Shown here one piece after another: positions 1 through 5,593 of a stretch of 5,593 bases of DNA. The notes beneath the pieces were generated by a model. It saw only the letters and a program-made list of their open reading frames with translations. It was not told where the DNA came from and did no database searches. How positions within the stretch are numbered: the first letter of the stretch is position 1; each line of letters begins with the position of its first letter. The DNA is from Planctomycetaceae bacterium (GTDB lineage Bacteria; Planctomycetota; Phycisphaerae; Phycisphaerales; SM1A02). Made by a program: the position numbers and the translations under genes. The stretch lies in assembly GCA_027488415.1 (NCBI GenBank), contig JAIYBS010000078.1, forward strand, positions 1 to 5,593, written 5' to 3'.

Positions 1-612
1 CGCGTACGGCGCGAGCGAGCGCGTCGAGGCGACCAGGTCCTGCGGCGCCCAGAGGAGGTTGCCGAGGTCGAGCGTGACGCCGAAGTTCGGGTGCTGCACC
101 GAGGCGAGCAGCTGCTCGACGCGCCAGGCCGGCGCGAGGAACAGGCCGTGGTTCTCGATGCTGGTGCGGACGCCGAGCGCGGCGCCCTTCGTGGCGATCG
201 TCCGGCAGGCCTTGGTGAGCGGCCAGAGGCAGGCATCCCACGCCTCGTCGGACAGGTCGTCGCCCGCGGCGCGCCACATCGCGTCGTGCCGGACGCGGTC
301 CACGCCGATCGACGACGCAGCGGCGATCTGGGCGATGGTCGACTCGAGCGCGGCCTCGTCGAGCTGGTTGTCCTCGCCCACCAGGTTCGCATGGAGCGCA
401 AAGCCGACGATCGCGACGTCGGCCGCATCGGCGGCGTCGGCGAGCCGGGCCGCGAGCGCCTCGTCGAGCGCGGGACCGAGGGTGCCGCCGGTGGCGATCT
501 CGATGGCGTCGGCGCCGCACTCGCGGGCGAGCTTCGGGGTGTCCTCGAGGCGGATTTCGCCGCTCTTCACGAGGCGATGGAAGGAGTAGCTGGAGATCGC
601 GATGTCGGTCAC
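1..612 (-). CDS. Sugar phosphate isomerase/epimerase-like TIM-barrel protein (5' part, cut by the window edge)
   Basis: I translated this by hand; it stays open to the left edge, giving 204 residues from GTG 612. It begins MTDIAISSYSFHRLV, the beta-1 strand style of xylose isomerase-like / AP endonuclease family 2 barrels. Further signatures are a DAIEIA strand (35-40), SIENHG (151-156) and FGVTLDLGN (177-185). In this family Glu153 and Asp182 would be metal ligands. Members isomerise or epimerise sugars or act on inositol derivatives, usually in the cytosol; the substrate cannot be read from sequence. The C-terminal part, with the remaining metal ligands, is missing. The start is uncertain. 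GTG 612 gives the typical family N-terminus and lies 20 nt after rlmN. An in-frame GTG at 636 overlaps the rlmN stop as GTGA and would add eight residues (MNAASLLR), but several of those codons end in T, unlike the rest of the gene. Neither start has a clear SD. The gene is probably cotranscribed with rlmN, though no functional link is obvious. Confidence 0.88.
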   Translation of the reverse strand, partial: MTDIAISSYSFHRLVKSGEIRLEDTPKLARECGADAIEIATGGTLGPALDEALAARLADAADAADVAIVGFALHANLVGEDNQLDEAALESTIAQIAAASSIGVDRVRHDAMWRAAGDDLSDEAWDACLWPLTKACRTIATKGAALGVRTSIENHGLFLAPAWRVEQLLASVQHPNFGVTLDLGNLLWAPQDLVASTRSLAPYA

Positions 613-632
613 GCGGAGGAGACTAGCGGCAT

Positions 633-1775
633 TCACGCCCGCTCGGGGGCGTCCGGACCGCCCGCGACGCGAATCTGCACGGTTTCTTCCGCTCCGCCCA
701 CGAATCGCCGCGCCCGGATCCGCTCGTTCCCGAGCTGTCCGCACGCCGCCATCGCGCTGCGTCCCTTGGTGCCGCGGCGCTTGCAGAACTGGCCGTTCTC
801 GATCGCGCGCCGCACGAAGCGCTGCACGCTCTCCTCCTCGGGCGCCGGCCAGGGCGAGCTCCGGCGCGGGTTGTAGGGGATCACGTTGAGCGAGCAGCGC
901 AGCGGCTTCAGCAGCGCACAGACCTCGTCGCAGTGCTCGTCGGCGTCGTTGACGCCGGGGATCAGCACGTACTCGACGCAGATCGCGGCGTTCGGGCGCT
1001 TCGGGAAGGCAAGCAGCGCCTCCATCAGCCGCTCGATCGGCTCGGCGCGGTTGATCGGCATGATCTCGGAGCGGATCCGGTCGTTCGGCGCGTTCAGGCT
1101 CACCGCGAGGTTCAGCCGGTGGAACCCGGGCTGCAGCAGGAACTCGCCGTAGCGGCGGATCCCGTCGGTGCGGCCGACGGTGCTGACGGTCACGTGGACC
1201 GGCGCGATGCCGCCCGCGTTCCGGTCGGTGAGCACGCGGATCGCGCCGAGCACCGACTCGATGTTGTCCATGGGCTCGCCCATGCCCATGAAGACGATGT
1301 TCTTGATCTCGAAGCCGGGCTTCCCGGTCGCCGGGTTCCCCACAGCGAACCGCGCCGCGTGCAGCTGCGCGGCGATCTCGGCGGGAGAGAGGCTGCGCAT
1401 GAGCCCCATCTGCGCGGTCTCGCAGAAGCGGCATCCCATCGCGCAGCCGACCTGGCTCGAGACGCAGAGCGTGCGGGTCACGGAGCCGTCGCGATGGCGC
1501 ATCGGGATCGCGACGCTCTCGGTCTCGAGGCCGTCGGCGAGCTCCATCGTGAACTTGACGGTGTCGCCGTCGACCTGCACGGCCTTCACCGGCCGGCGGT
1601 CGTCGCGGACCCACGCGGGGAGGCCGCCCTCGGGAACGCCGCCCGTGCGGTGAAACCACCGGTACATCCGCTCGCAGTCCGGAGGCGACATCGAGCGGAA
1701 GGCGCCGAGCGCCTTCGCGGCCGCGAGGAACTCCGCGAGCGGCAGGCCGAGGATGGGAACCTGGTCCGCGCCCAC
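633..1775 (-). CDS. rlmN: RlmN/Cfr-family radical SAM 23S rRNA (adenine-C2)-methyltransferase
   Basis: The product has 380 residues, close to the usual RlmN length. The family uses S-adenosylmethionine and a [4Fe-4S] cluster to methylate C2 of A2503 in 23S rRNA, and in some bacteria also A37 of certain tRNAs, in the cytosol. Visible motifs are the CxxxCxxC cluster motif CAMGCRFC (Cys111, 115, 118), the preceding LCVSSQVGC with Cys104, GMGEP (164-168), VTVSTVGR (195-202), LNLAVSLNAPND (221-232) and AACGQL (343-348). Cys104 and Cys345 match the two catalytic cysteines of the RlmN mechanism, so the enzyme looks intact. The segment before AACGQL reads RGTKGRSAM, where classical RlmN has RGDDID, so this is a divergent subgroup. 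The start is GTG, 10 nt after the pdhC stop, with no recognisable SD; translation may depend on ribosomes finishing pdhC. Cfr, which methylates C8 of the same base, is the main alternative. The housekeeping context and the absence of resistance genes favour RlmN. Confidence 0.92.
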   Translation of the reverse strand: MGADQVPILGLPLAEFLAAAKALGAFRSMSPPDCERMYRWFHRTGGVPEGGLPAWVRDDRRPVKAVQVDGDTVKFTMELADGLETESVAIPMRHRDGSVTRTLCVSSQVGCAMGCRFCETAQMGLMRSLSPAEIAAQLHAARFAVGNPATGKPGFEIKNIVFMGMGEPMDNIESVLGAIRVLTDRNAGGIAPVHVTVSTVGRTDGIRRYGEFLLQPGFHRLNLAVSLNAPNDRIRSEIMPINRAEPIERLMEALLAFPKRPNAAICVEYVLIPGVNDADEHCDEVCALLKPLRCSLNVIPYNPRRSSPWPAPEEESVQRFVRRAIENGQFCKRRGTKGRSAMAACGQLGNERIRARRFVGGAEETVQIRVAGGPDAPERA

Positions 1776-1785
1776 GGGAAGCGGC

Positions 1786-3111
1786 TCACACCAGCAGCAT
1801 CGTCGGGGTCTCGACGAACTGCTTCAGGCCCTGCAGGTACTTGGCGGCCATCGCGCCGTCGATCACGCGGTGGTCGAGGCTCAGCGTCGCGGCCATCTCC
1901 CAGCCGACCGCGAGCTGGTGGTTGCGGACCACCGGCTGCTCGATCGCCGCGCCGCAGGCGAGGATCGCGCTGTTCGGCGGGTTGATGATCGCGGTGAAGT
2001 TGTCCACGCCGAACATCCCGAGGTTCGAGATCGTGAACGTGGCGCCCGACATCTCCTCGACCGAGAGCCCCTTCGTGCGGGCCTTCTCGCCGAGCGCGCG
2101 GACCTCGCCGGAGATCTGCCGCAGGCTCTTGAGGTGCGCGTCGCGCACGACGCCGACGACGAGCCCGCCGCCCTTCTCCTCGGGGAGCGCGATCGCCACG
2201 CCGACGTTGACCTGCTGATGCAGCAGGATGCGGTCGCCCGCCCAGCTGGCGTTGAAGAACGGGTGCTTCGCCATCGCGAGCGCGCAGGCCCGGATGATGA
2301 AGTCGTTCACGCTCAGCTTGACCTCCATCGAGGACAGCTGCTCGTTGAGCTGGGTACGGAGCGCCATCAGCGCGTCCATCGAGAACTTCATGGACACCTG
2401 GTAGTGCGGGATCGACTGCTTGCTCTCGACGAGCCGCTTGGCGATCACGCCGCGCATGTTCGAGACCGGGACCTCGACGCTCTGGACGCCCTGCACGAGC
2501 GCGCCCGCCGACGGCGCGGCCGACACGGACGCCGGGCCCGCGGCGACGATTCCCTGCGCGGGGGCAGAGGCGCGCGCGACGGGGGCCGCCGAGCTGCGGT
2601 TCTCCGCGGCGAGCGCGATGTCGCGCTTGATGACGCGGCCGCCCGGGCCGGAGCCCTTCACCTGCGACAGGTCGACGCCCATCTCCGACGCCATGCGACG
2701 GGCGACGGGAGAGACCCGGACCCGGTCGGCGTCGCGGACCTCGGTGGCCTTCACGTCGGCGACGATCTCGCGCGTCGGCGCGGCGGACGAGGCCGGCGCG
2801 ACGGCCGCCGGGGCGGCGGCTCGCGGCGCGGGCGAGGCCGACGGCGCGCTCGCCGCGGCATCGACGCTCTCGCCTTCCTCGGCGAGGACGGCGATCACCT
2901 CGCCGACCTTCACCTGCTTGCCCTCGGGGCAGACGAGCCGGGCGATCAGCCCGTCGTCGAACACCGCCTGCTCCATCGTGGCCTTGTCGGTCTCGATGTC
3001 GGCGATCACCTGGCCGGAGGTGACCTTGTCACCCACCTTGACGTGCCACTTGACGACGGTGCCCTGCTCCATGGTGTCGGAGAGTCGGGGCATGGTCACG
3101 TTGATCGGCAT
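1786..3111 (-). CDS. pdhC: Pyruvate dehydrogenase complex E2, dihydrolipoyl acetyltransferase
   Basis: The product has 441 residues and carries acetyl groups from E1 to CoA while forming the core of the PDH complex. The domains in order are: one lipoyl domain (about 1-80) with the lipoylated lysine in ETDKATM (Lys43); an Ala/Pro-rich linker (about 81-127); a peripheral-subunit-binding domain (about 131-166, RVSPVARRMASEMGVD, GSGPGGRVIKRDI); a second Ala/Pro/Ser linker (about 167-212); and the catalytic domain (about 213-441) ending in DHRVIDG, with His414 and Asp418 as the expected active-site pair. The single lipoyl domain contrasts with the three of E. coli AceF. The start is ATG 3111, preceded by AGGA with 7 nt spacing, and the gene begins 39 nt after the pdhB stop. 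2-oxoglutarate and branched-chain E2 proteins share this layout. The upstream E1-alpha/beta pair and the lipoyl-domain sequence favour PDH. Acetoin dehydrogenase E2 is a less likely alternative. Confidence 0.96.
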   Translation of the reverse strand: MPINVTMPRLSDTMEQGTVVKWHVKVGDKVTSGQVIADIETDKATMEQAVFDDGLIARLVCPEGKQVKVGEVIAVLAEEGESVDAAASAPSASPAPRAAAPAAVAPASSAAPTREIVADVKATEVRDADRVRVSPVARRMASEMGVDLSQVKGSGPGGRVIKRDIALAAENRSSAAPVARASAPAQGIVAAGPASVSAAPSAGALVQGVQSVEVPVSNMRGVIAKRLVESKQSIPHYQVSMKFSMDALMALRTQLNEQLSSMEVKLSVNDFIIRACALAMAKHPFFNASWAGDRILLHQQVNVGVAIALPEEKGGGLVVGVVRDAHLKSLRQISGEVRALGEKARTKGLSVEEMSGATFTISNLGMFGVDNFTAIINPPNSAILACGAAIEQPVVRNHQLAVGWEMAATLSLDHRVIDGAMAAKYLQGLKQFVETPTMLLV

Positions 3112-3118
3112 GGCTCGG

Positions 3119-3122
3119 TCCT
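3119..3122 (-). promoter_or_regulatory. Ribosome binding site of pdhC
   Basis: The minus strand reads AGGA with 7 nt between it and the ATG at 3111. It lies in the 39-nt gap between pdhB and pdhC. The match is short but correctly spaced and supports the annotated start. An identical AGGACC hexamer occurs six nucleotides further upstream. Confidence 0.55.
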
Positions 3123-3150
3123 GGTCCTGTCTGCTGGCGAGTTCGGGGAA

Positions 3151-4140
3151 TCAGAGGTTGTACGTGGCGCTGCGGATGGCCTCGACGATCTTGCGCGTGT
3201 TCGGCAGGTACTCCTGCTCGAGGTTCGTCGCGTAGGGCGTCGGGACGTCCGCGGTGTGGACGCGGTGCACGTAGTTGTCGAGGTCGTCGAAGCAGTGCCG
3301 GTGCACCTGCGAGGCGAGCTCGCTGCCCGGGCTGCCGAAGCTCCACGACTGATCGACCACCACGCAGGTGCTCGTCTTCTTCACGGAGCGGACGACGGTG
3401 CCGATGTCGAGCGGGCGCACCGTGCGCAGGTCGATCACCTCGCACGAGATGCCGTGCTTGGCGAGCTCCTCCGCGGCCTCCATGCAGAAGTGGACCGGGC
3501 GGCCCCAGCTGGCCACCGTGCAGTCGGTCCCCTCGCGGAGCACCTTCGCCTGGCCGAACGGGATCACGTACTCCTCCTCGGGGACGTGGCCCTTGTTGCC
3601 GAGCATGCGCTCGCTCTCGAGGAAGAACACCGGGTCGTCGCCGCGGATGGCGCTCTTCAGGAGGCCCTTCGCGTCGTACGGGTTCGACGGGATCGCGATC
3701 TTCACGCCGGGCACGTTGGAGTAGAGGCCCTCGACGCACCAGCTGTGCGTGCTGCCGAGCTGGCCGCCGGCGCCGTCGTTGCCGCGGAACACGACCGGGC
3801 AGCCGAACTGGCCGCCCGACATGTAGAGCATCTTCGGGGCGTTGTTCAGGATCGGGTCGGCCGCCACCAGGCTGAACGACCAGCTCATGAACTCGACGAT
3901 CGGCTTGAGGCCCATCATCGCGGCACCGATCGCGAGGCCGGCGAAGCCGCTCTCGGAGATCGGCGTGTCGATGATCCGGCGCTCGCCGAACTCCTCGAGC
4001 ATGCCGCGGCTCACCTTGTAGGCGCCGTTGTACTGGGCGACCTCCTCGCCGAGGAGGAACACGCGCTTGTCGCGACGCATCTCCTCGCTCATCGCCTCAC
4101 GCAGGGCGTCGCGGAACTCGATCTCTCGCAGGGCGGTCAC
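3151..4140 (-). CDS. pdhB: Pyruvate dehydrogenase E1 component, beta subunit
   Basis: This subunit of 329 residues pairs with PdhA in the alpha2-beta2 E1 that decarboxylates pyruvate on thiamine diphosphate and reductively acetylates the E2 lipoyl group. The N-terminal pyrimidine-binding region holds LGEEVAQYNGAYKVSRGML (30-48) and IIDTPISESGFAGLAIGAAMMGLKPIVEFM (56-85). Glu63 in PISESGF corresponds to the Glu that contacts the cofactor aminopyrimidine. Later segments are MSGGQFGCPVVFRGNDGAGGQLGSTHS (107-133, with His132 at the conserved histidine position), PSNPYDAKGLLKSAIR (151-166) and a C-terminal transketolase-like domain with VIDLRTVRPLD (235-245). I chose GTG 4140 although the frame stays open upstream. 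It overlaps the pdhA stop as GTGA, has a strong SD 7 nt upstream, and gives the family N-terminus TALREIEFRDALREAM. The overlap implies translational coupling and matched subunit supply. Branched-chain or acetoin E1-beta are the alternatives; the whole operon favours PDH. Confidence 0.97.
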   Translation of the reverse strand: MTALREIEFRDALREAMSEEMRRDKRVFLLGEEVAQYNGAYKVSRGMLEEFGERRIIDTPISESGFAGLAIGAAMMGLKPIVEFMSWSFSLVAADPILNNAPKMLYMSGGQFGCPVVFRGNDGAGGQLGSTHSWCVEGLYSNVPGVKIAIPSNPYDAKGLLKSAIRGDDPVFFLESERMLGNKGHVPEEEYVIPFGQAKVLREGTDCTVASWGRPVHFCMEAAEELAKHGISCEVIDLRTVRPLDIGTVVRSVKKTSTCVVVDQSWSFGSPGSELASQVHRHCFDDLDNYVHRVHTADVPTPYATNLEQEYLPNTRKIVEAIRSATYNL

Positions 4141-5330
4141 AGCAGCTCCTCCTTGGTGTCGATGGTCAGGGTGCCCGGAAGGTTCGGCGTGCCGCCGTTC
4201 ATCTCCGGCTGCGTGCTGCCCGTGTACGGGCCCCAGCGCTCGACGAAGACGTCGGTGAACAGCTCGTCCATGCCCGGCGCCGGGCTCGCGTCGCTCCACG
4301 CGACGGCGTCGCGCACCTCGTCGCGCACGGACTTCAGCATCGCCTTGAAGGCATCCTCGGAGAGCGCGCCGGAGGCCTTGAGGTGCCGCTCGAGCTTGCC
4401 GATCGGGTCGTCGGCCTCGAACACCTCCTCCTCCTCCTTGGTGCGGTACTTGCGCGGGTCGCTCATCGAGTGGCCCTTGAAGCGGTAGGTGCGCATGTCG
4501 ACGAACGCCGGGCGGCTCGTCTCGCGGCACTTGTCGGCGATGCGCTTCATCTCGGCCTGGACCTCGAGCACGTCCATGCCGTCGACCACGTAGCCGTCGA
4601 TGCCGTAGCCGGCGGCCTTGGTGACGAGCGAGTGGGCCATCGTGGTGCCGCGCGCGATGGCGGTGCCCATCGAGTAGCCGTTGTTCTCGACGACGTAGAT
4701 GACCGGGATGTCGAAGAGCCCCGCGAGGTTGAGCGCCTCGTGGAAGGCGCCCTGGTTCAGCGCGCCGTCCCCGAGGAAGCACAGCGCCACGCGCGAGTTC
4801 TTCTTCCCGTCGATCACTTCGTCCATGTACTTGCAGGCGAAGGCGAGCCCCGCGCCGAGCGGCGTCTGCGCGCCGACGATGCCGTGGCCGCCGTACAGGT
4901 TGTTCGCCTTGTCGAACATGTGCATCGAGCCGCCCTTGCCCTTGGCGCAGCCGCCGATGCGGCCGAACATCTCGGCCATGCAGTGCTTGGCGGCCATGCC
5001 GCGCGCGAGCGCGTGGCCGTGGTCGCGGTAGGCGGTGACGATCGGGTCCTCGTGGCGCACGGCCTGGGTGCAGCCGACGGCGACCGCCTCCTGGCCGATG
5101 TACACGTGGCAGAAGCCGCCGATCTTCTTCTCCTGGTACGCCTGCATGCAGCGGATCTCGAACTCGCGGATCAGCAGCATGTCGCGCAGCCAGCGGAGCT
5201 GGGTCTCGGCGGGGACGTCGACCTTCACGGGCGGCGCCTGCAGGTGGTCGAGGTCGCCGTACACCTTCGCGTGGACGTCCTTGACGGGCGCGGCGGCCGG
5301 TCCGGACGCAGGATTGGAGAGGCTGGTCAT
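4137..5330 (-). CDS. pdhA: Pyruvate dehydrogenase E1 component, alpha subunit
   Basis: The product has 397 residues and is the thiamine-diphosphate-binding partner of PdhB. The thiamine-diphosphate/Mg2+ motif runs from GDG (187-189) to ENN (215-217), within GDGALNQGAFHEALNLAGLFDIPVIYVVENN. Other PDH E1-alpha hallmarks are YIGQEAVAVG (77-86), TAYRDHGHALARG (99-111), GRIGGCAKGKGGSMHMF (123-139), GGHGIVGAQTPLGAGLAFA (147-165) and the active-site loop YRFKGHSMSDPRKYRT (282-297). That loop contains His287 and Ser288, the latter at the position of mitochondrial phosphorylation site 1; phosphorylation is not implied here. An Ala/Pro-rich N-terminal extension (about 1-40) precedes the conserved fold. 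A tail of roughly 30 residues follows ELFTDVFVE, longer than in many bacterial homologues. ATG 5330 is the first start in frame, but it has no SD and sits directly after a CA-repeat leader. The gene leads the operon and has a promoter-like sequence about 70 nt upstream. Confidence 0.97.
   Translation of the reverse strand: MTSLSNPASGPAAAPVKDVHAKVYGDLDHLQAPPVKVDVPAETQLRWLRDMLLIREFEIRCMQAYQEKKIGGFCHVYIGQEAVAVGCTQAVRHEDPIVTAYRDHGHALARGMAAKHCMAEMFGRIGGCAKGKGGSMHMFDKANNLYGGHGIVGAQTPLGAGLAFACKYMDEVIDGKKNSRVALCFLGDGALNQGAFHEALNLAGLFDIPVIYVVENNGYSMGTAIARGTTMAHSLVTKAAGYGIDGYVVDGMDVLEVQAEMKRIADKCRETSRPAFVDMRTYRFKGHSMSDPRKYRTKEEEEVFEADDPIGKLERHLKASGALSEDAFKAMLKSVRDEVRDAVAWSDASPAPGMDELFTDVFVERWGPYTGSTQPEMNGGTPNLPGTLTIDTKEELL
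4146..4154 (-). promoter_or_regulatory. Strong ribosome binding site for pdhB inside the end of pdhA
   Basis: The minus strand reads AAGGAGGAG. Its AGGAGG core ends 7 nt before the GTG at 4140, which is near-ideal complementarity and spacing. It lies within the last codons of pdhA (encoding KEEL) and fixes GTG 4140 as the pdhB start despite the open frame upstream and an internal ATG at codon 17. Confidence 0.85.
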
Positions 5331-5402
5331 GTGTGTGTGGTTGGCTTGCGGGGCGTCCCGAACGCCGAACAGACGGCCGGGATCGCCGCGAACAGACCCA
5401 TA
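5331..5402 (-). promoter_or_regulatory. pdhA leader with direct repeats, small hairpin and SD-less AC-rich end
   Basis: The minus strand carries GTCTGTTCG twice, at 5397-5389 and 5374-5366, starting 23 nt apart. A 5-bp GC stem with a 5-nt loop lies at 5366-5352. The last 20 nt before the ATG read CGCAAGCCAACCACACACAC and contain no purine-rich SD. Translation of pdhA may therefore rely on an unstructured AC-rich leader rather than on 16S rRNA pairing. I see no riboswitch or attenuator peptide. Confidence 0.45.
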
Positions 5403-5431
5403 AGTATAGGAAGGACAGGCGGTCCCGGCAA
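5403..5431 (-). promoter_or_regulatory. Predicted sigma70-type promoter of the pdh operon
   Basis: On the minus strand TTGCCG (5431-5426) is a four-of-six match to the -35 consensus TTGACA. After a 17-nt spacer, TATACT (5408-5403) is a five-of-six match to TATAAT. This is the only AT-rich patch in the gap before pdhA. A start site near 5396 would give a leader of about 65 nt. The -35 element lies in the downstream half of the 28-bp palindrome, so a protein bound there would compete with RNA polymerase. This is prediction from consensus only; the organism's sigma factor preferences are unknown. Confidence 0.55.
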
Positions 5432-5445
5432 TTGCCGGAACCGCC
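5418..5445 (-). repeat. 28-bp near-perfect palindrome: candidate operator or terminator upstream of pdhA
   Basis: The two 14-nt arms meet at a central AATT and match at 13 of 14 pairs. The single mismatch (5424 with 5439) becomes a G.U wobble in RNA made from the minus strand, but a C/A mismatch in RNA from the plus strand. This gives a stem of about 12 bp with an AAUU loop, 34 nt after the stop of the upstream gene. A terminator role is possible, but the following sequence (TGTCCTTCC) is only weakly T-rich. An operator role is equally plausible, because the palindrome covers the predicted -35 element and part of the spacer. The symmetry is certain; the role is not. Confidence 0.65.
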
Positions 5446-5479
5446 GTGTTTCACGCGGAATTCGCGAGGCGCAGGCCGC

Positions 5480-5593
5480 TCAGGAACGGGCCTTGCCCTC
5501 GGCCCCGGCGGCGGGCCTCGCCGCCGGCACCGCGGGCGGCTGGTCGCTGCCGCGCTCGAGCATGCCGAGCGCGCGACCCTGCAGGAGGATGAC
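5480..5593 (-). CDS. C-terminal end of an unidentified protein (partial)
   Basis: A minus-strand frame is open from the right edge to TGA at 5482-5480 and encodes 37 residues. It begins VILLQGRALGMLERG and continues with an Ala/Pro/Gly-rich, probably disordered tail ending GKARS. In 35 of the 37 codons the third position is G or C, matching the codon use of the neighbouring genes and supporting real coding. The orientation is the same as the pdh operon, but the 149-nt gap with palindrome and promoter suggests a separate transcription unit. I do not recognise the family from this fragment, and the other minus-strand frames are not excluded by stops over so short a stretch. Confidence 0.5.
   Translation of the reverse strand, partial: VILLQGRALGMLERGSDQPPAVPAARPAAGAEGKARS

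Noticed and set aside
613..619. CTCCTCC-like stretch just before GTG 612 as a ribosome binding site
   Set aside because: On the coding (minus) strand it is pyrimidine-rich, the complement of an SD and not an SD itself, so it cannot pair with the 16S rRNA tail.
91..876. Open frames on the plus strand at the left end
   Set aside because: They are antisense to the isomerase-like gene and rlmN, both of which have clear family motifs. The plus-strand products are low-complexity and match nothing I recognise.
1753..4488. A 911-codon open frame on the plus strand
   Set aside because: It lies antisense to pdhC, pdhB and part of pdhA. Its product is dominated by Arg, His, Asp, Ala and Leu without any recognisable domain, as expected for the reverse-strand shadow of GC-rich genes with G/C third positions.
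5329..5338. CA/GT dinucleotide run as a phase-variable repeat
   Set aside because: Only about five units are present, too few to expect frequent slippage, and it lies outside the coding frame, so length change would not shift the reading frame.
3151..5454. Reading the pdhB frame from 5454 as one 767-residue fusion protein
   Set aside because: The first 438 residues are an Arg/Gly-rich shadow of pdhA in another frame. Real E1-beta sequence begins at GTG 4140, which has its own strong SD.
1..5593. Mobile elements, CRISPR arrays, tRNA genes or a defence/biosynthetic cluster
   Set aside because: I found no transposase or integrase motifs, no regularly spaced repeats and no tRNA-like cloverleaf. 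The genes are housekeeping metabolism and rRNA modification.

Overview
The window is a GC-rich bacterial segment. All convincing genes lie on the minus strand and read from right to left. Its core is a compact pyruvate dehydrogenase (PDH) operon, pdhA-pdhB-pdhC, encoding E1-alpha, E1-beta and E2. It is followed within 10 to 20 nt by an RlmN-family radical-SAM rRNA methyltransferase gene and the first part of a sugar phosphate isomerase/epimerase-like TIM-barrel gene, which runs off the left edge. No lipoamide dehydrogenase (E3) gene is present here, so E3 must be encoded elsewhere.

Layout from the right edge: 5593-5480 holds the last 37 codons of an unidentified minus-strand gene. The 149 nt from 5479 to 5331 form the only sizeable intergenic gap. 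It contains a 28-bp near-perfect palindrome, an overlapping sigma70-like promoter (TTGCCG, 17 nt, TATACT), a 9-bp direct repeat and an AC-rich leader with no Shine-Dalgarno (SD) sequence before pdhA. pdhA (5330-4137) and pdhB (4140-3151) overlap by GTGA, with a strong SD inside the end of pdhA. pdhC (3111-1786) follows after 39 nt, rlmN (1775-633) after 10 nt, and the isomerase-like gene starts at about 612, or at 636 through a second GTGA overlap.

The two E1 subunits form an alpha2-beta2 thiamine-diphosphate decarboxylase. The E2 has one lipoyl domain, a peripheral-subunit-binding domain and a catalytic acetyltransferase core. Together with E3 they would convert pyruvate, CoA and NAD+ to acetyl-CoA, CO2 and NADH. 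The heterodimeric E1 and single-lipoyl E2 are the Gram-positive, alphaproteobacterial and mitochondrial arrangement, not the homodimeric AceE type of E. coli. The protein style (for example the E2 N-terminus MPINVTMPRLSDTMEQG), the high GC and the frequent GTG starts suggest a Planctomycetota-like or other deep-branching Gram-negative bacterium. That assignment is a low-confidence impression made without any database search.

I see no mobile elements, CRISPR arrays, tRNA or rRNA genes, and no evidence of a new defence or biosynthetic system. The points most worth a second look are the palindrome/promoter overlap upstream of pdhA, the direct repeats in its leader, and the unusual C-terminal motif context of the RlmN homologue.
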